The notes below the pieces were generated by a model that worked only from the letters and a program-made list of their open reading frames with translations, was not told the DNA's origin and searched no databases. Both the position numbers and the translations under genes were made by a program. From NCBI GenBank assembly GCA_031262625.1, contig JAISHJ010000021.1, positions 1 through 17,383 on the forward strand: DNA of 17,383 bases, given 5' to 3'. Positions 7,375-14,734 of this stretch are shown here, piece by piece. This stretch comes from Ruminococcus sp. Lineage in GTDB: Bacteria > Bacillota > Clostridia > Oscillospirales > Ruminococcaceae. The stretch's first letter is position 1, and each line of letters opens with the position of its first letter.

Positions 7375-8130
7375 GTGAGCAACATAAGTACCGGCAAAAC
7401 ACTCCGACGGCTTCGCGAAAAAGCGGGGCTCACCGTTTCTGCGGTAGGAAGCGCCGTCGGGCGGCAGAGCAAGACGGTTAACGCATGGGAGAACGGGCGC
7501 GGCGAGCCTGACATAACCGCTTTGATAACGCTTTCGTCCCTCTATGGCGTAAAAAATCTTCTTGCGGCGATTGCGGTTGATATGTACGGTGAGCGTGCGC
7601 CGATAAACCCCGAACTTGCGCCGGATGAGGAGAGTTTTCTTAATCGTTTTCGCTCCCTCGACCGATACGGCAAAATTACCGTCGAGCGCGTAACCGATTC
7701 CGAAAACGAGCGCGTTCGCCTGACAGGAACTGTCGACAGCGCAGTCTCCGCTTCAAATATCCGCTACATCGAGATTCCTGTATCAAAGCATCCCTTCTAC
7801 CCCGGAAACGGTGTTTTAGAGGACGAACTTTTCGACAGCACCGAACTTGTACGTCTCCCCGAAAATGAACTTTACAAAGAAGCGAATTTTGCGGTAAGAG
7901 TAGACGGCGCAGGTTACGAACCCCGTTTTTCCGACGGCGATATTCTCTTAATAAAGCGCCAGCCCGAAATACAAATCGGCGAAATCGGCGTTTTTTCGGT
8001 AGACGGCGAGGTTTACCTTCGCGGAAACGGTCACGGCAGGCTTATTTCCATCAATCCCGGTCTCGACGACATAGCCCTCACCGGCAAGCACAAAATCCGC
8101 TGTATCGGAAAAATCATTGCGAAGAAATAG
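7375..8130 (+). CDS. HTH (XRE) regulator with degenerate S24/LexA-like domain
   Basis: This 251-aa cytosolic protein has an N-terminal XRE-type helix-turn-helix (about residues 7-62: LRRLREKAGLTVSAVGSAVG, VNAWENGRGEP) and a C-terminal S24-like domain (about 170-245: YEPRFSDGDILLI, GEIGVFSVDGEVYLRG). In self-cleaving relatives the motif reads D-G-D-S-M-E-P with a catalytic Ser, and a Lys follows the second beta hairpin. Here the Ser position is Gly180 (DGAGYEP) and the Lys position looks like Arg216, so self-cleavage should be lost. It starts with GTG; an AGAGG lies about 12 bases upstream and no in-frame ATG fits. It is a single-gene unit. Targets are unknown; the palindrome just upstream is a candidate own operator. 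It resembles prophage-type repressors, but no phage genes are nearby. Confidence 0.85.
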   Translation: MSNISTGKTLRRLREKAGLTVSAVGSAVGRQSKTVNAWENGRGEPDITALITLSSLYGVKNLLAAIAVDMYGERAPINPELAPDEESFLNRFRSLDRYGKITVERVTDSENERVRLTGTVDSAVSASNIRYIEIPVSKHPFYPGNGVLEDELFDSTELVRLPENELYKEANFAVRVDGAGYEPRFSDGDILLIKRQPEIQIGEIGVFSVDGEVYLRGNGHGRLISINPGLDDIALTGKHKIRCIGKIIAKK

Positions 8131-8238
8131 TTTTGTTATATATTATGTAATATTTGTTTGTATTTTACAGTAAAATCTCTCAAAATGACATCTGTTTGGT
8201 TACAAAATAAAAAAATATATGAAATTTTAAAAAAGGTA

Positions 8239-8267
8239 TTGCAAAATTATTTTTGATAGTATATAAT
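8239..8267 (+). promoter_or_regulatory. Strong sigma-A promoter of the surface protein gene
   Basis: TTGCAA (8239-8244) and a perfect TATAAT (8262-8267) are 17 bases apart. The preceding 40 bases are very A/T rich with A-tracts, like an UP element. Transcription should start near 8274, leaving a leader of about 184 nt. Confidence 0.75.
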
Positions 8268-8273
8268 AGAAAG

Positions 8274-8457
8274 TGCGATAAAGGCGACGGGGCAGGGGTA
8301 TTTATCAAAGGGAGACGGCGGCGGTGCGAAAATACTGCGGCGGCGGCGGTGCGAAAGCATTGCGGCGATGTAAACTTTCCCGGAGATTGTCTGCAATACT
8401 TCGTTTTGTTGTCCCTTCGCTTTCACATATATAAAAAAATACATAGGAGTGAATAAT
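8274..8457 (+). other. Long 5' leader with a tandem 25-bp hairpin repeat
   Basis: The leader is markedly G-rich next to its A/T-rich promoter. It contains a head-to-tail duplication of 25 bases (8316-8340 and 8341-8365) with 22 of 25 positions identical, built as CGGCGGCGGTGCGAAA plus a short tail. Each copy can fold as GCGGT...A(C/T)TGC; the second also gains an inner GC-GAAA-GC tetraloop. I see no match to a riboswitch I know, including the c-di-GMP classes, and no convincing small gene. The rest of 8131-8238, between the regulator stop and the promoter, is A/T-rich with nothing recognisable. Confidence 0.5.
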
Positions 8458-10665
8458 ATGAAACTTAAAAAGCTCTTGGCGGCTCTCGTAGCGGGCGTTA
8501 TGGCTCTCACGATGGCTCCGATAGCAGCAAGCGCAGCTACACCGGTTATATCAAACGTAACAATCGGCGGAGTATCTGCAACTGCGTTCGCATCTGGTAC
8601 AGGCACATCGGGCGACCCGTTTTCTTCATCTGTTTCCTTAGATTACAGTAAAGTTAAGGGTACCGCTGTCAGAATAACATTTTCCGAAACAGCTGATTCA
8701 TATGAAATTGGTGGTGACTACACAACTACCGTCCAAGGTACATATGACTATTATGTTACTGATTTGTTAGAAACCGCAAGTGTCATTGCTCCGAGTTCAA
8801 CTAAATATGTTTGGTTTAAAGCCGTTACCGGCATAGAAACTACTTATTACAGAGTAACCGTAAGTATCGGCGCAGCAAGTTCATATGCATTAACCATTGC
8901 CGGCGGCGGTGCTACCGTTGACGGTTCATCTAACCCCATGGTAAATGCTGTTGAAGGTGACAGCGTTGCTCTTGTCGCTTCTGCAACAAGCCTTTCCCTT
9001 TCGGCATTCAGCAAATGGGTATTCTCTACCCCTGTAACTGTCGGCGCAAACAAAGGCACAGAATTCGGCACAAATGCTTATCTTGTATTCACCATGCCCG
9101 GCAGTGCAGTAACCGCAACAGCAGTTTATGCAGACGGCAAAACATATAACGGTACTGCTGTAGGCACTGCAGGCAAATACGCCCTCACAGTTCGCGGCGG
9201 CAGCAATCTTTATGGTTACGACCAAAGCGGCTCATACTCAGCAGGCGAAGAAGTTTATCTTTATCCCGCAACCACAACCGGCTTCAACTACTGGACATTC
9301 AGCACACCCGTAACCTACGTTACCGGCTATGACCAGAATGACGCTTATGTTCGCTTCTATATGCCCTCCTCTCCTCTCACCGTTACCGCTAACAACTATA
9401 ACGGCACGACAGGTTACAGCGTTCGCGTTCAAGGCGGTTATGCTGTTCCTTCAAATCCTACCCCCGGTGAGATTGTAACCATTCGCTACAATGGCTCAGG
9501 CACTTTCACCGGTTGGTGGGATAACCAACCTGCCGGATTCCTTGCTAATATTCAGGATTCAACCACTACTTTCGTAATGCCTTACGATCACGTAAGAATC
9601 TCCAGCCCATATGATTATAACTGGCTTTATAACGACGACTACGGCACATACAGCATTGCCGCAACTTCTACCGGCTACGGCTCTGCTTCCGCAAGCGTTT
9701 CCTACGCTAACTACGGCGATGCAGTAACCTTCACAGCTTCTTCAACCTACACCGGAACTACCGGTTATCCCTACGCTTACACCGACCCCTATTACCTCCT
9801 CTATGGTACAGGCGGATACGGCTATAGCTACGGTTACACCGGCTACACCTACGCCTTCACAGGTTGGACATTTAACCGCTCTGTAACCTACGTTGCAGGC
9901 TACAGCGCAACTTCAAACCCCACAAGAATTTATGTTTACGGCGATACAACAGGTACTGCTAACTTCCGCGCAACCGCAGTTACACCCGTTGTTCCTACAG
10001 TTCCCACAACTCCTTCGGGCAGCGGCAGCAGTTCTTCTTCTAACCGCAACTCCTTCACAAGCGGCGGCGCTACAGCAACTCTCAATACTTCCTCCGGCGC
10101 AGTTACCGCCGGCGTTAACACCTCCGGTACTCTCAACTCCGTAGCTACTTCAAACGCTGTAAAAGCTTCCATTTCAAGAGGTTACGCTGATGACGTTGTC
10201 ACTGTAAACCTCCCCGCTTCCACCACAGCAATAAGCAAGTCGGCTATGCAAAAACTCCTTGACGCTTCCGGCAATAAAGACCTCAGAATCCAAATCCAAA
10301 GCACATACGGTACAATCCTTATCCCCGTAAGTTCTGCTCGTCAGATTAAAACTACCATCACCGCAAGCTCTTCTAACATAAACAAGGCTGTTGCCCTCTT
10401 CTACAAAGCTTACGGTAACACAGACATAACCGCTATCGAAACCGCCCAAACCGGCACTTTCGGCTCATCCGCTACCTATCGTATCTCCGCAGATGCTATC
10501 GGTCTCGGCGCTGACTACGGCGATAAAGTCTACGTAGCAATCTATAACCCCTCAACAGGTAAATTCACCAAGAAGACCGTCACCGTCAACAGCAAGGGCG
10601 AAATCGCTTTCGCTTCCTCCTCCGCCGGTGTCATCCTCTTCTCCTCTTATCCTTTCTCTAAGTAA
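8458..10665 (+). CDS. Secreted repeat-rich surface protein (InlB B-repeat-like)
   Basis: This 735-aa protein has a clear signal peptide (MKLKK, hydrophobic core, cleavage expected after ASA at residue 26). Next comes a beta-rich N-terminal segment ending in TTYYRVTVS (about 27-140). Three or four degenerate repeats of the InlB B-repeat type follow (about 143-227, 241-316, 320-386, 395-505), with marks such as YALT(I/V)xGG, a tryptophan before FSTPVT, and (F/Y)xMPxxxxTVTA. The fourth is enlarged by a Tyr/Gly-rich stretch (YGTGGYGYSYGYTGYTYAF). A Pro/Ser/Gly linker (about 508-535) leads to a 200-aa C-terminal domain ending GVILFSSYPFSK. There is no sortase motif, SLH domain or dockerin, so attachment is unclear. 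I took the ATG at 8458, 8 bases after AGGAG; a GTG at 8449 overlaps that site. Strong promoter and C-ending codons suggest high expression. Role is probably adhesion or envelope structure. Confidence 0.8.
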   Translation: MKLKKLLAALVAGVMALTMAPIAASAATPVISNVTIGGVSATAFASGTGTSGDPFSSSVSLDYSKVKGTAVRITFSETADSYEIGGDYTTTVQGTYDYYVTDLLETASVIAPSSTKYVWFKAVTGIETTYYRVTVSIGAASSYALTIAGGGATVDGSSNPMVNAVEGDSVALVASATSLSLSAFSKWVFSTPVTVGANKGTEFGTNAYLVFTMPGSAVTATAVYADGKTYNGTAVGTAGKYALTVRGGSNLYGYDQSGSYSAGEEVYLYPATTTGFNYWTFSTPVTYVTGYDQNDAYVRFYMPSSPLTVTANNYNGTTGYSVRVQGGYAVPSNPTPGEIVTIRYNGSGTFTGWWDNQPAGFLANIQDSTTTFVMPYDHVRISSPYDYNWLYNDDYGTYSIAATSTGYGSASASVSYANYGDAVTFTASSTYTGTTGYPYAYTDPYYLLYGTGGYGYSYGYTGYTYAFTGWTFNRSVTYVAGYSATSNPTRIYVYGDTTGTANFRATAVTPVVPTVPTTPSGSGSSSSSNRNSFTSGGATATLNTSSGAVTAGVNTSGTLNSVATSNAVKASISRGYADDVVTVNLPASTTAISKSAMQKLLDASGNKDLRIQIQSTYGTILIPVSSARQIKTTITASSSNINKAVALFYKAYGNTDITAIETAQTGTFGSSATYRISADAIGLGADYGDKVYVAIYNPSTGKFTKKTVTVNSKGEIAFASSSAGVILFSSYPFSK

Positions 10666-10691
10666 CGAGTACGCATTAGGAACTGGGTACG

Positions 10692-10725
10692 TTGGGGGAA
10701 ACTTTCTGAAGAAAGTTTCCCCCAA
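10692..10725. terminator. Perfect 16-bp hairpin after the surface protein gene
   Basis: TTGGGGGAAACTTTCT (10692-10707) pairs perfectly with 10710-10725. A T-rich stretch begins only about 15 bases further on (10741-10760), together with a minor AAAGAC/GTCTTT hairpin, so this is a likely but not textbook terminator. The 3' arm is followed by ACCCCCTTC, which could also pair with the G-run. The form resembles dispersed hairpin repeats seen in clostridial genomes. The remainder of 10726-10860 shows no gene. Confidence 0.6.
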
Positions 10726-10860
10726 ACCCCCTTCAAAGACTTTTTCGTCTTTTCCTCTTTTATAATGATGGTGAAAGACTTAAAGCTTTGGTGAAATTAC
10801 TTCTCAAACGTTCGTACTACTTGCGTTTTGAAAATCTTTAACTTAACAAAATTGATTCTA

Positions 10861-10889
10861 AAAACCTCTGTACTTCGTTCGGAGGTTTT
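10861..10889. repeat. Small inverted repeat upstream of the toxin-antitoxin promoter
   Basis: AAAACCTC (10861-10868) and GAGGTTTT (10882-10889) form an 8-bp stem with a 13-base loop that contains TTCG. It lies 25 bases before the -35 box. It could end read-through transcription or bind a regulator; the sequence alone does not decide. Confidence 0.4.
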
Positions 10890-10900
10890 AACGTGTTAAA
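10887..10900. promoter_or_regulatory. Candidate operator of the toxin-antitoxin operon
   Basis: TTTAAC-GT-GTTAAA is a perfect 6-bp inverted repeat with a 2-base centre, 13 bases before the -35 box. A further TTTAAC half-site occurs at 10837-10842. Type II antitoxins commonly repress their own promoters through such short palindromes, so this is a reasonable autoregulatory site, by inference. Confidence 0.4.
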
Positions 10901-10913
10901 CTGTAAAAATCTC

Positions 10914-10942
10914 TTGACAAGCGGAGAGAAATTGTGTATAAT
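10914..10942 (+). promoter_or_regulatory. Perfect consensus sigma-A promoter
   Basis: TTGACA (10914-10919) and TATAAT (10937-10942) match the vegetative consensus at all 12 bases with a 17-base spacer. The expected start near 10949 falls within the GAGGTGA ribosome binding site (10948-10954), so the transcript would have only about 10 nt before the ATG at 10960. Confidence 0.85.
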
Positions 10943-10959
10943 ATAGTGAGGTGATAATA

Positions 10960-11235
10960 ATGCTTAGTATGAACGCAAACAGCAATAATGGTTTGCCATC
11001 CATTCTGCCTAAAAATTTGGGCGATACCCTCTACTTTAATTCCGACGAAGGCTATGAATACCTTCTCGTGAACCTCGGGCTGAAAAAGAAAACCGAATTG
11101 CTTGACGAAAACGGATTCACGCCGGAGCAATCGGCACTTTATATGAAGCGCTACAAAAATCCCGACCGTTCAAAGGATGTTGTTTTCACTCCGGAAGAGT
11201 GGGACGCATATGGTAGAGAAAATGGGCTTATATAA
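10960..11235 (+). CDS. Putative antitoxin or partner of the YoeB-like toxin (unrecognised family)
   Basis: I do not recognise this 91-aa protein by family. It is acidic to neutral, probably alpha/beta, with LPKNLGDTLYFNSDEGYEYLL in the first half and FTPEEWDAYGRENGLI at the end. It has no visible Phd/YefM or ribbon-helix-helix signature. Its antitoxin role is inferred from position: it is the first gene after a strong promoter and its end overlaps the start of a YoeB/Txe-like toxin by 26 bases. The ATG at 10960 sits 5 bases after GAGGTGA; a GTG at 10951 overlaps that site and an ATG at 10969 is also possible. Confidence 0.6.
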   Translation: MLSMNANSNNGLPSILPKNLGDTLYFNSDEGYEYLLVNLGLKKKTELLDENGFTPEQSALYMKRYKNPDRSKDVVFTPEEWDAYGRENGLI

Positions 11236-11488
11236 AATTTGCTTCCGCGACGGTGTTTTTGAAAGTTATGACGAACTTGAGAAAAAAGAGCGAAAAAAAG
11301 TCTTTTCAATACTCAAGGATATTGCACGAAACGGATATGAAAGCGGTTATGCTCATGCAGAACCGCTTAGAGGTAATTGGTCGGGATTTTTCAGTAAGAC
11401 AGTAGATAAGAAAAATCGTGTGGTTTTCATAATTGAGGAAGACCGCGCAGAAATTATCGCGGTCGAAACCCACTACGGGGATAAATAA
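11210..11488 (+). CDS. YoeB/Txe-like toxin (RelE superfamily ribonuclease)
   Basis: This 92-aa protein resembles YoeB/Txe toxins, which bind the ribosome and cut mRNA in the A site. PLRGNWSGFFSKTVDKKNRVVF matches the family core EPL(K/R)GNLSG(F/Y)WSRR...HRLVY. Residues matching the YoeB catalytic set are visible: Glu51 (HAEPL), Arg70 (KKNR), and His88-Tyr89 near the C-terminus (ETHYGDK). I chose the ATG at 11210, inside the end of the upstream gene; an ATG at 11222 is an alternative, and a start further upstream would add unrelated residues. A gap of 11 bases leads to a second toxin-antitoxin pair. Toxicity is inferred from the family. Confidence 0.75.
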   Translation: MVEKMGLYKICFRDGVFESYDELEKKERKKVFSILKDIARNGYESGYAHAEPLRGNWSGFFSKTVDKKNRVVFIIEEDRAEIIAVETHYGDK

Positions 11489-11499
11489 GGTGATATGCT

Positions 11500-11805
11500 A
11501 TGGAAGAAAATTTTAACAGCATTAAAATAAATACTGCTCCCGCATACGTTAAAACAGCCGAAAACTGGATAACCGAAAACGGCTATACACTAGAAACTGT
11601 TTTAGATAGTCTTTTTCGTAGTATTGCCGATAAAAAAAGCCTTCCGAAGGAACTTATTGAAGAATTAACCTATCCCGAGCGCTTTAGAAAACTCGATGAG
11701 ATATTCGACCGGACTATGAGGGATTATAAAGCCGGAAAAATCAAAGGTTATAAAAGTGCTGAAGAAATGTGGCAAGACCTTGAAGCAGAGGACGAAGAAC
11801 TATGA
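11500..11805 (+). CDS. RelB/DinJ-like antitoxin
   Basis: This 101-aa protein looks like an antitoxin of the RelB/DinJ class. Residues about 29-50 (GYTLETVLDSLFRSIADKKSLPKEL) fit the helix-rich RelB/DinJ pattern, and the C-terminal tail (DYKAGKIKGYKSAEEMWQDLEAEDEEL) is the acidic, amphipathic segment that wraps the toxin. It would neutralise the YafQ-like toxin encoded next and probably repress the operon. AAGGTGA ends 6 bases before the ATG. The stop overlaps the toxin ATG by 4 bases (ATGA), the usual coupled arrangement. Its N-terminal 20 residues match the family less well. Confidence 0.75.
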   Translation: MEENFNSIKINTAPAYVKTAENWITENGYTLETVLDSLFRSIADKKSLPKELIEELTYPERFRKLDEIFDRTMRDYKAGKIKGYKSAEEMWQDLEAEDEEL

Positions 11806-12077
11806 AATACACCATCGTACCGACTGCTCAGTTTAAGCGCGACCGTAAAAAAGCGGTTAAGCGCGGTTTGGATATACCATTGCTTAAGTGGGTAATTGAC
11901 GAGCTTGCCGAAGGCAGGAAGCTTCCCCCAAAGCACAAAGACCATAAAATGACGGGCGACCGCCACGGCTACAGAGATTGTCACATTACTCCCGATTGGG
12001 TACTTATTTACAGATATGAAGAAAACGAACTTATATTATCCCTCGTAGAAATGAACTCCCACAGCAACTTATTTTAA
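11802..12077 (+). CDS. YafQ-family mRNA interferase toxin
   Basis: This 91-aa RelE-superfamily toxin belongs to the YafQ group, which cleaves ribosome-bound mRNA. It shows the family core DHKMTGDRHGYRDCHITPDW. Residues matching the E. coli YafQ active-site set are present: His48, His61, Asp65, Trp66, His87 and the terminal Phe91 (NSHSNLF). Length is exactly typical (about 90 aa), so it looks intact. It is translated from the ATGA overlap with its antitoxin. The next gene follows after only 19 bases. Confidence 0.88.
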   Translation: MKYTIVPTAQFKRDRKKAVKRGLDIPLLKWVIDELAEGRKLPPKHKDHKMTGDRHGYRDCHITPDWVLIYRYEENELILSLVEMNSHSNLF

Positions 12078-12096
12078 ACCCGCATGGAGTACGCGA

Positions 12097-13404
12097 ATGA
12101 AAATAGATTTTAACCGCAAATACACGACCATAGCGGTATATGTAATAATCACCTTTGCGGTGTGCTATGGAATTGTTATACTTATAAACGGGCTTCCGTG
12201 GCTTACGGGCGTACTTAAAACTGTAGCGAACCTCCTTGCGCCGATAACGTGGGGGGTAGTCTTCGCGTATTTAATGAACCCGATAATGAAATTCGCGGAG
12301 CGAGTTCTTCGCCCCGTTATATGTAAGAAGAAAGAGCACAAAAAGATTCTGCGGATTTTGGCGGTTATCATCTCCACACTTGCATTTTTCGCAATTATCG
12401 GCGCAGCATTTGCGATAATCCTGCCGCAGATAATAAAGTCTTTCCAGTCTATAGCAGATAATTTCTATTCATATTTCGCAAGCTTCCAGACGTGGATTTT
12501 AGGTCTGCTTGAAAACTACCCCGAACTTGAAGACGACGTAATGGAGTCGCTTCGTGACATAAGCACAAACTGGTACCGATACCTCGTAACATTCTCGCAA
12601 CAGCTTACAAACCTTGACTTTAACAACATCCGCGACGTGTTCTTCCGCGTGGGCGGCGGAGCATTTTCGGTGCTTAATACTCTAATGGATGCCCTAATCG
12701 GAATAATTATTATGGTCTACCTTCTCTTCTCGAAGGAAGTTTTCCTCGGACAGATGAAAAAGGTAGTAGTAGCAATTTTTCCGAAGCGCGCATCGGATTC
12801 ACTCGTTAACATCGGCGCGAACCTTAATAAAACCCTTTCGGGCTTTCTAAACGGCAAGATTATTGATTCGGTAATTATCGGCATAATCTGTTTCATCGGA
12901 ATGTCTGTCATGAAGATGGAATATGTCGTACTTATTTCGGTAATTATCGGCGTTACGAATATAATTCCGTTTTTCGGACCTTTTATCGGCGCAATACCCT
13001 CGGGGCTTCTGCTCCTAATTGCCGCGCCGCATCAGGTTATCCCGTTTGTTATCTTTATATTTGTACTTCAACAGTTTGACGGAAACGTCCTCGGTCCGTG
13101 GATTTTGGGCGATTCTACAGGGCTTTCCGCAATATGGGTAATTGTAGCAATCTTTATCGGAGGACATTTCGGTTTCGGAGGAATGATTTTAGGAGTACCT
13201 ATTTTCGCGGTAATGTATACTGTAATTAAGGACTTTGTAGCATTCCTTCTCCGAAAAAAAGGGCTTCCTACCGATACACAGTCTTATATGCCCGTGCCTG
13301 CCGTGACGGAATTTAACAAGGGTATTCACAAGTCTTTCAAGCTGACAAAAAAGGATAAGCCGAAGGAGAAATCACCTCCTACGGATAATACTGAAAATAA
13401 ATAA
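12097..13404 (+). CDS. AI-2E family transporter (PerM/TqsA-like membrane protein)
   Basis: This 435-aa protein has about eight hydrophobic helices (approximately 10-30, 42-62, 85-110, 195-215, then several between 240 and 385) and the signature NIIPFFGPFIGAIPS near residue 288, typical of the AI-2E/PerM/YdbI superfamily. Members are proposed exporters or ion-coupled permeases; the cargo of most, including this one, is unknown, and an autoinducer-2 role should not be assumed. The C-terminal 35 residues are a charged cytoplasmic tail. GGAG lies 8 bases upstream of the ATG. No terminator or clear promoter separates it from the toxin genes, so it may share their transcript. The ligase gene follows after 23 bases. 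Confidence 0.87.
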   Translation: MKIDFNRKYTTIAVYVIITFAVCYGIVILINGLPWLTGVLKTVANLLAPITWGVVFAYLMNPIMKFAERVLRPVICKKKEHKKILRILAVIISTLAFFAIIGAAFAIILPQIIKSFQSIADNFYSYFASFQTWILGLLENYPELEDDVMESLRDISTNWYRYLVTFSQQLTNLDFNNIRDVFFRVGGGAFSVLNTLMDALIGIIIMVYLLFSKEVFLGQMKKVVVAIFPKRASDSLVNIGANLNKTLSGFLNGKIIDSVIIGIICFIGMSVMKMEYVVLISVIIGVTNIIPFFGPFIGAIPSGLLLLIAAPHQVIPFVIFIFVLQQFDGNVLGPWILGDSTGLSAIWVIVAIFIGGHFGFGGMILGVPIFAVMYTVIKDFVAFLLRKKGLPTDTQSYMPVPAVTEFNKGIHKSFKLTKKDKPKEKSPPTDNTENK

Positions 13405-13427
13405 TAAAAAATAGGAGCAGTTAAAAA

Positions 13428-14726
13428 ATGTCACCCGATTGTTTTTCACCCGCCGAAACAATGTCAAGAGCAGAGATTGAAAGTTTACAGCTTGCTAAAC
13501 TTAAAAAGGAAATTGACTACTGCATCGCAAACAACGCCGAATATAGCAGACGTTTAGGGGAAGCAGGGATAACTTCCGATAAAATTAAAACGCTTTCGGA
13601 TATTAAATATCTTCCGTTTATTACAAAAAAGGATATGCACAGCACCTATCCTTTCGGCTTTTTCGGACAGCCTATGAAAAAAATTACCCGTATTCACGCA
13701 TCTTCCGGCACAACGGGCAAGCCTACCGTTATCGGTTATACTGCTCGTGATCTTGACGACTGGGCGGAGTGTATGGCGCGCCTTGCTTACGCGGGGGGCG
13801 CAAGAGAAGACGATATTTTCCAGATTTGTTTCGGCTACGGCTTATTTACGGGAGCACTTGGCTTACACTATGCCCTTGAAAAGATAGGTTCGACCGTTAT
13901 TCCGGCTTCTTCCGGCAACACCGAGAAGCAGCTTATGTTAATGGAAGATTTCGGTACAACCGGGCTTGTTTCGACACCCTCCTACGCGGAATATATCGGC
14001 GAACTTGCGCGCGAAAAGGGTATAATCGACAAGCTAAAACTTCGGATAGGGCTTTTGGGTTCGGAAGGCTGCACACCCGAAATGCGCACGCACATTGAAA
14101 CTTCCCTCGGGATTTTCGTAACCGACAACTACGGTATGTCTGAACTCGGCGGACCGGGCGTTTCGGGCGAATGTGAATTCCGCGACGGTATGCATATTAA
14201 CGAGGACTTCTACTATTGCGAAATTATCGACTCCGCTACCGGTGAAGTACTCCCCGAAGGCGAACAGGGCGAACTTGTAGTGACTACTCTCTCAAAAGAG
14301 GGTTTCCCCATGCTCCGTTATCGCACGGGCGATATTACACGCCTTGTGAAAGACACCTGCAAATGCGGGCGAACTTTCGCGCGGATGGACAAGATTAAGG
14401 GACGTTCGGACGATATGCTCAAAATCCGCGGCGTAAACGTCTTCCCGTCGCAGATTGAGTCGGTTCTCATGACATATCCGCAGATTGCTCCCCATTACCA
14501 GCTTGTGGTAACCCGCAAAAATTACTCTGACAGACTTGAAGTGCGGGTAGAACTCGCAGATGCCTCTCTTCTTGAACACTTCGCGAAACTTGAAGAACTT
14601 CAAATTTCAATTCACGACCATCTCAAAACCATCCTCGGAATCGACACAACCATTTCTCTCGTTGAGCCTAAGTCTCTCGAGCGTTTTCAGGGAAAAGCTA
14701 AAAGAATCGTTGACAACAGGCAGTAA
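13428..14726 (+). CDS. paaK: Phenylacetate-CoA ligase
   Basis: This 432-aa cytosolic adenylate-forming enzyme converts an aryl acetate, ATP and CoA to aryl-acetyl-CoA, AMP and pyrophosphate. Visible motifs are the AMP-binding loop SSGTTGKPT (92-100), YGMSELGGPG (about 234-243), YRTGD (about 297-301) and the C-terminal GKAKRI with the expected catalytic Lys. CxCGRTFAR near residue 310 is also typical of the group. Length matches PaaK (430-440 aa). In anaerobic Firmicutes such ligases often accompany indolepyruvate:ferredoxin oxidoreductase and serve aromatic amino acid metabolism; those genes are not in this window, so the acid used here is not settled. TAGGAGC precedes the ATG by about 10 bases. 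A strong terminator follows immediately. Confidence 0.9.
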   Translation: MSPDCFSPAETMSRAEIESLQLAKLKKEIDYCIANNAEYSRRLGEAGITSDKIKTLSDIKYLPFITKKDMHSTYPFGFFGQPMKKITRIHASSGTTGKPTVIGYTARDLDDWAECMARLAYAGGAREDDIFQICFGYGLFTGALGLHYALEKIGSTVIPASSGNTEKQLMLMEDFGTTGLVSTPSYAEYIGELAREKGIIDKLKLRIGLLGSEGCTPEMRTHIETSLGIFVTDNYGMSELGGPGVSGECEFRDGMHINEDFYYCEIIDSATGEVLPEGEQGELVVTTLSKEGFPMLRYRTGDITRLVKDTCKCGRTFARMDKIKGRSDDMLKIRGVNVFPSQIESVLMTYPQIAPHYQLVVTRKNYSDRLEVRVELADASLLEHFAKLEELQISIHDHLKTILGIDTTISLVEPKSLERFQGKAKRIVDNRQ

Positions 14727-14734
14727 TTTTGTGC

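Noticed and set aside
8140..8153. Terminator ATATTA/TAATAT after the regulator gene
   Set aside because: Six A/T pairs with a 2-base loop are too weak to support a call.
8253..8456. 67-codon frame in the leader of the surface protein gene
   Set aside because: It starts with TTG upstream of the -10 box of the predicted promoter, so it would not be on the transcript; no ribosome binding site.
8274..8457. c-di-GMP riboswitch in the surface protein leader
   Set aside because: A G-rich leader before a surface protein invites the idea, but the conserved GGCAAACC and GCAAAGC elements of class I and the class II core are absent.
10738..10766. Promoter with TATAAT at 10761
   Set aside because: The -35 position reads GACTTT and no gene begins in the expected distance.
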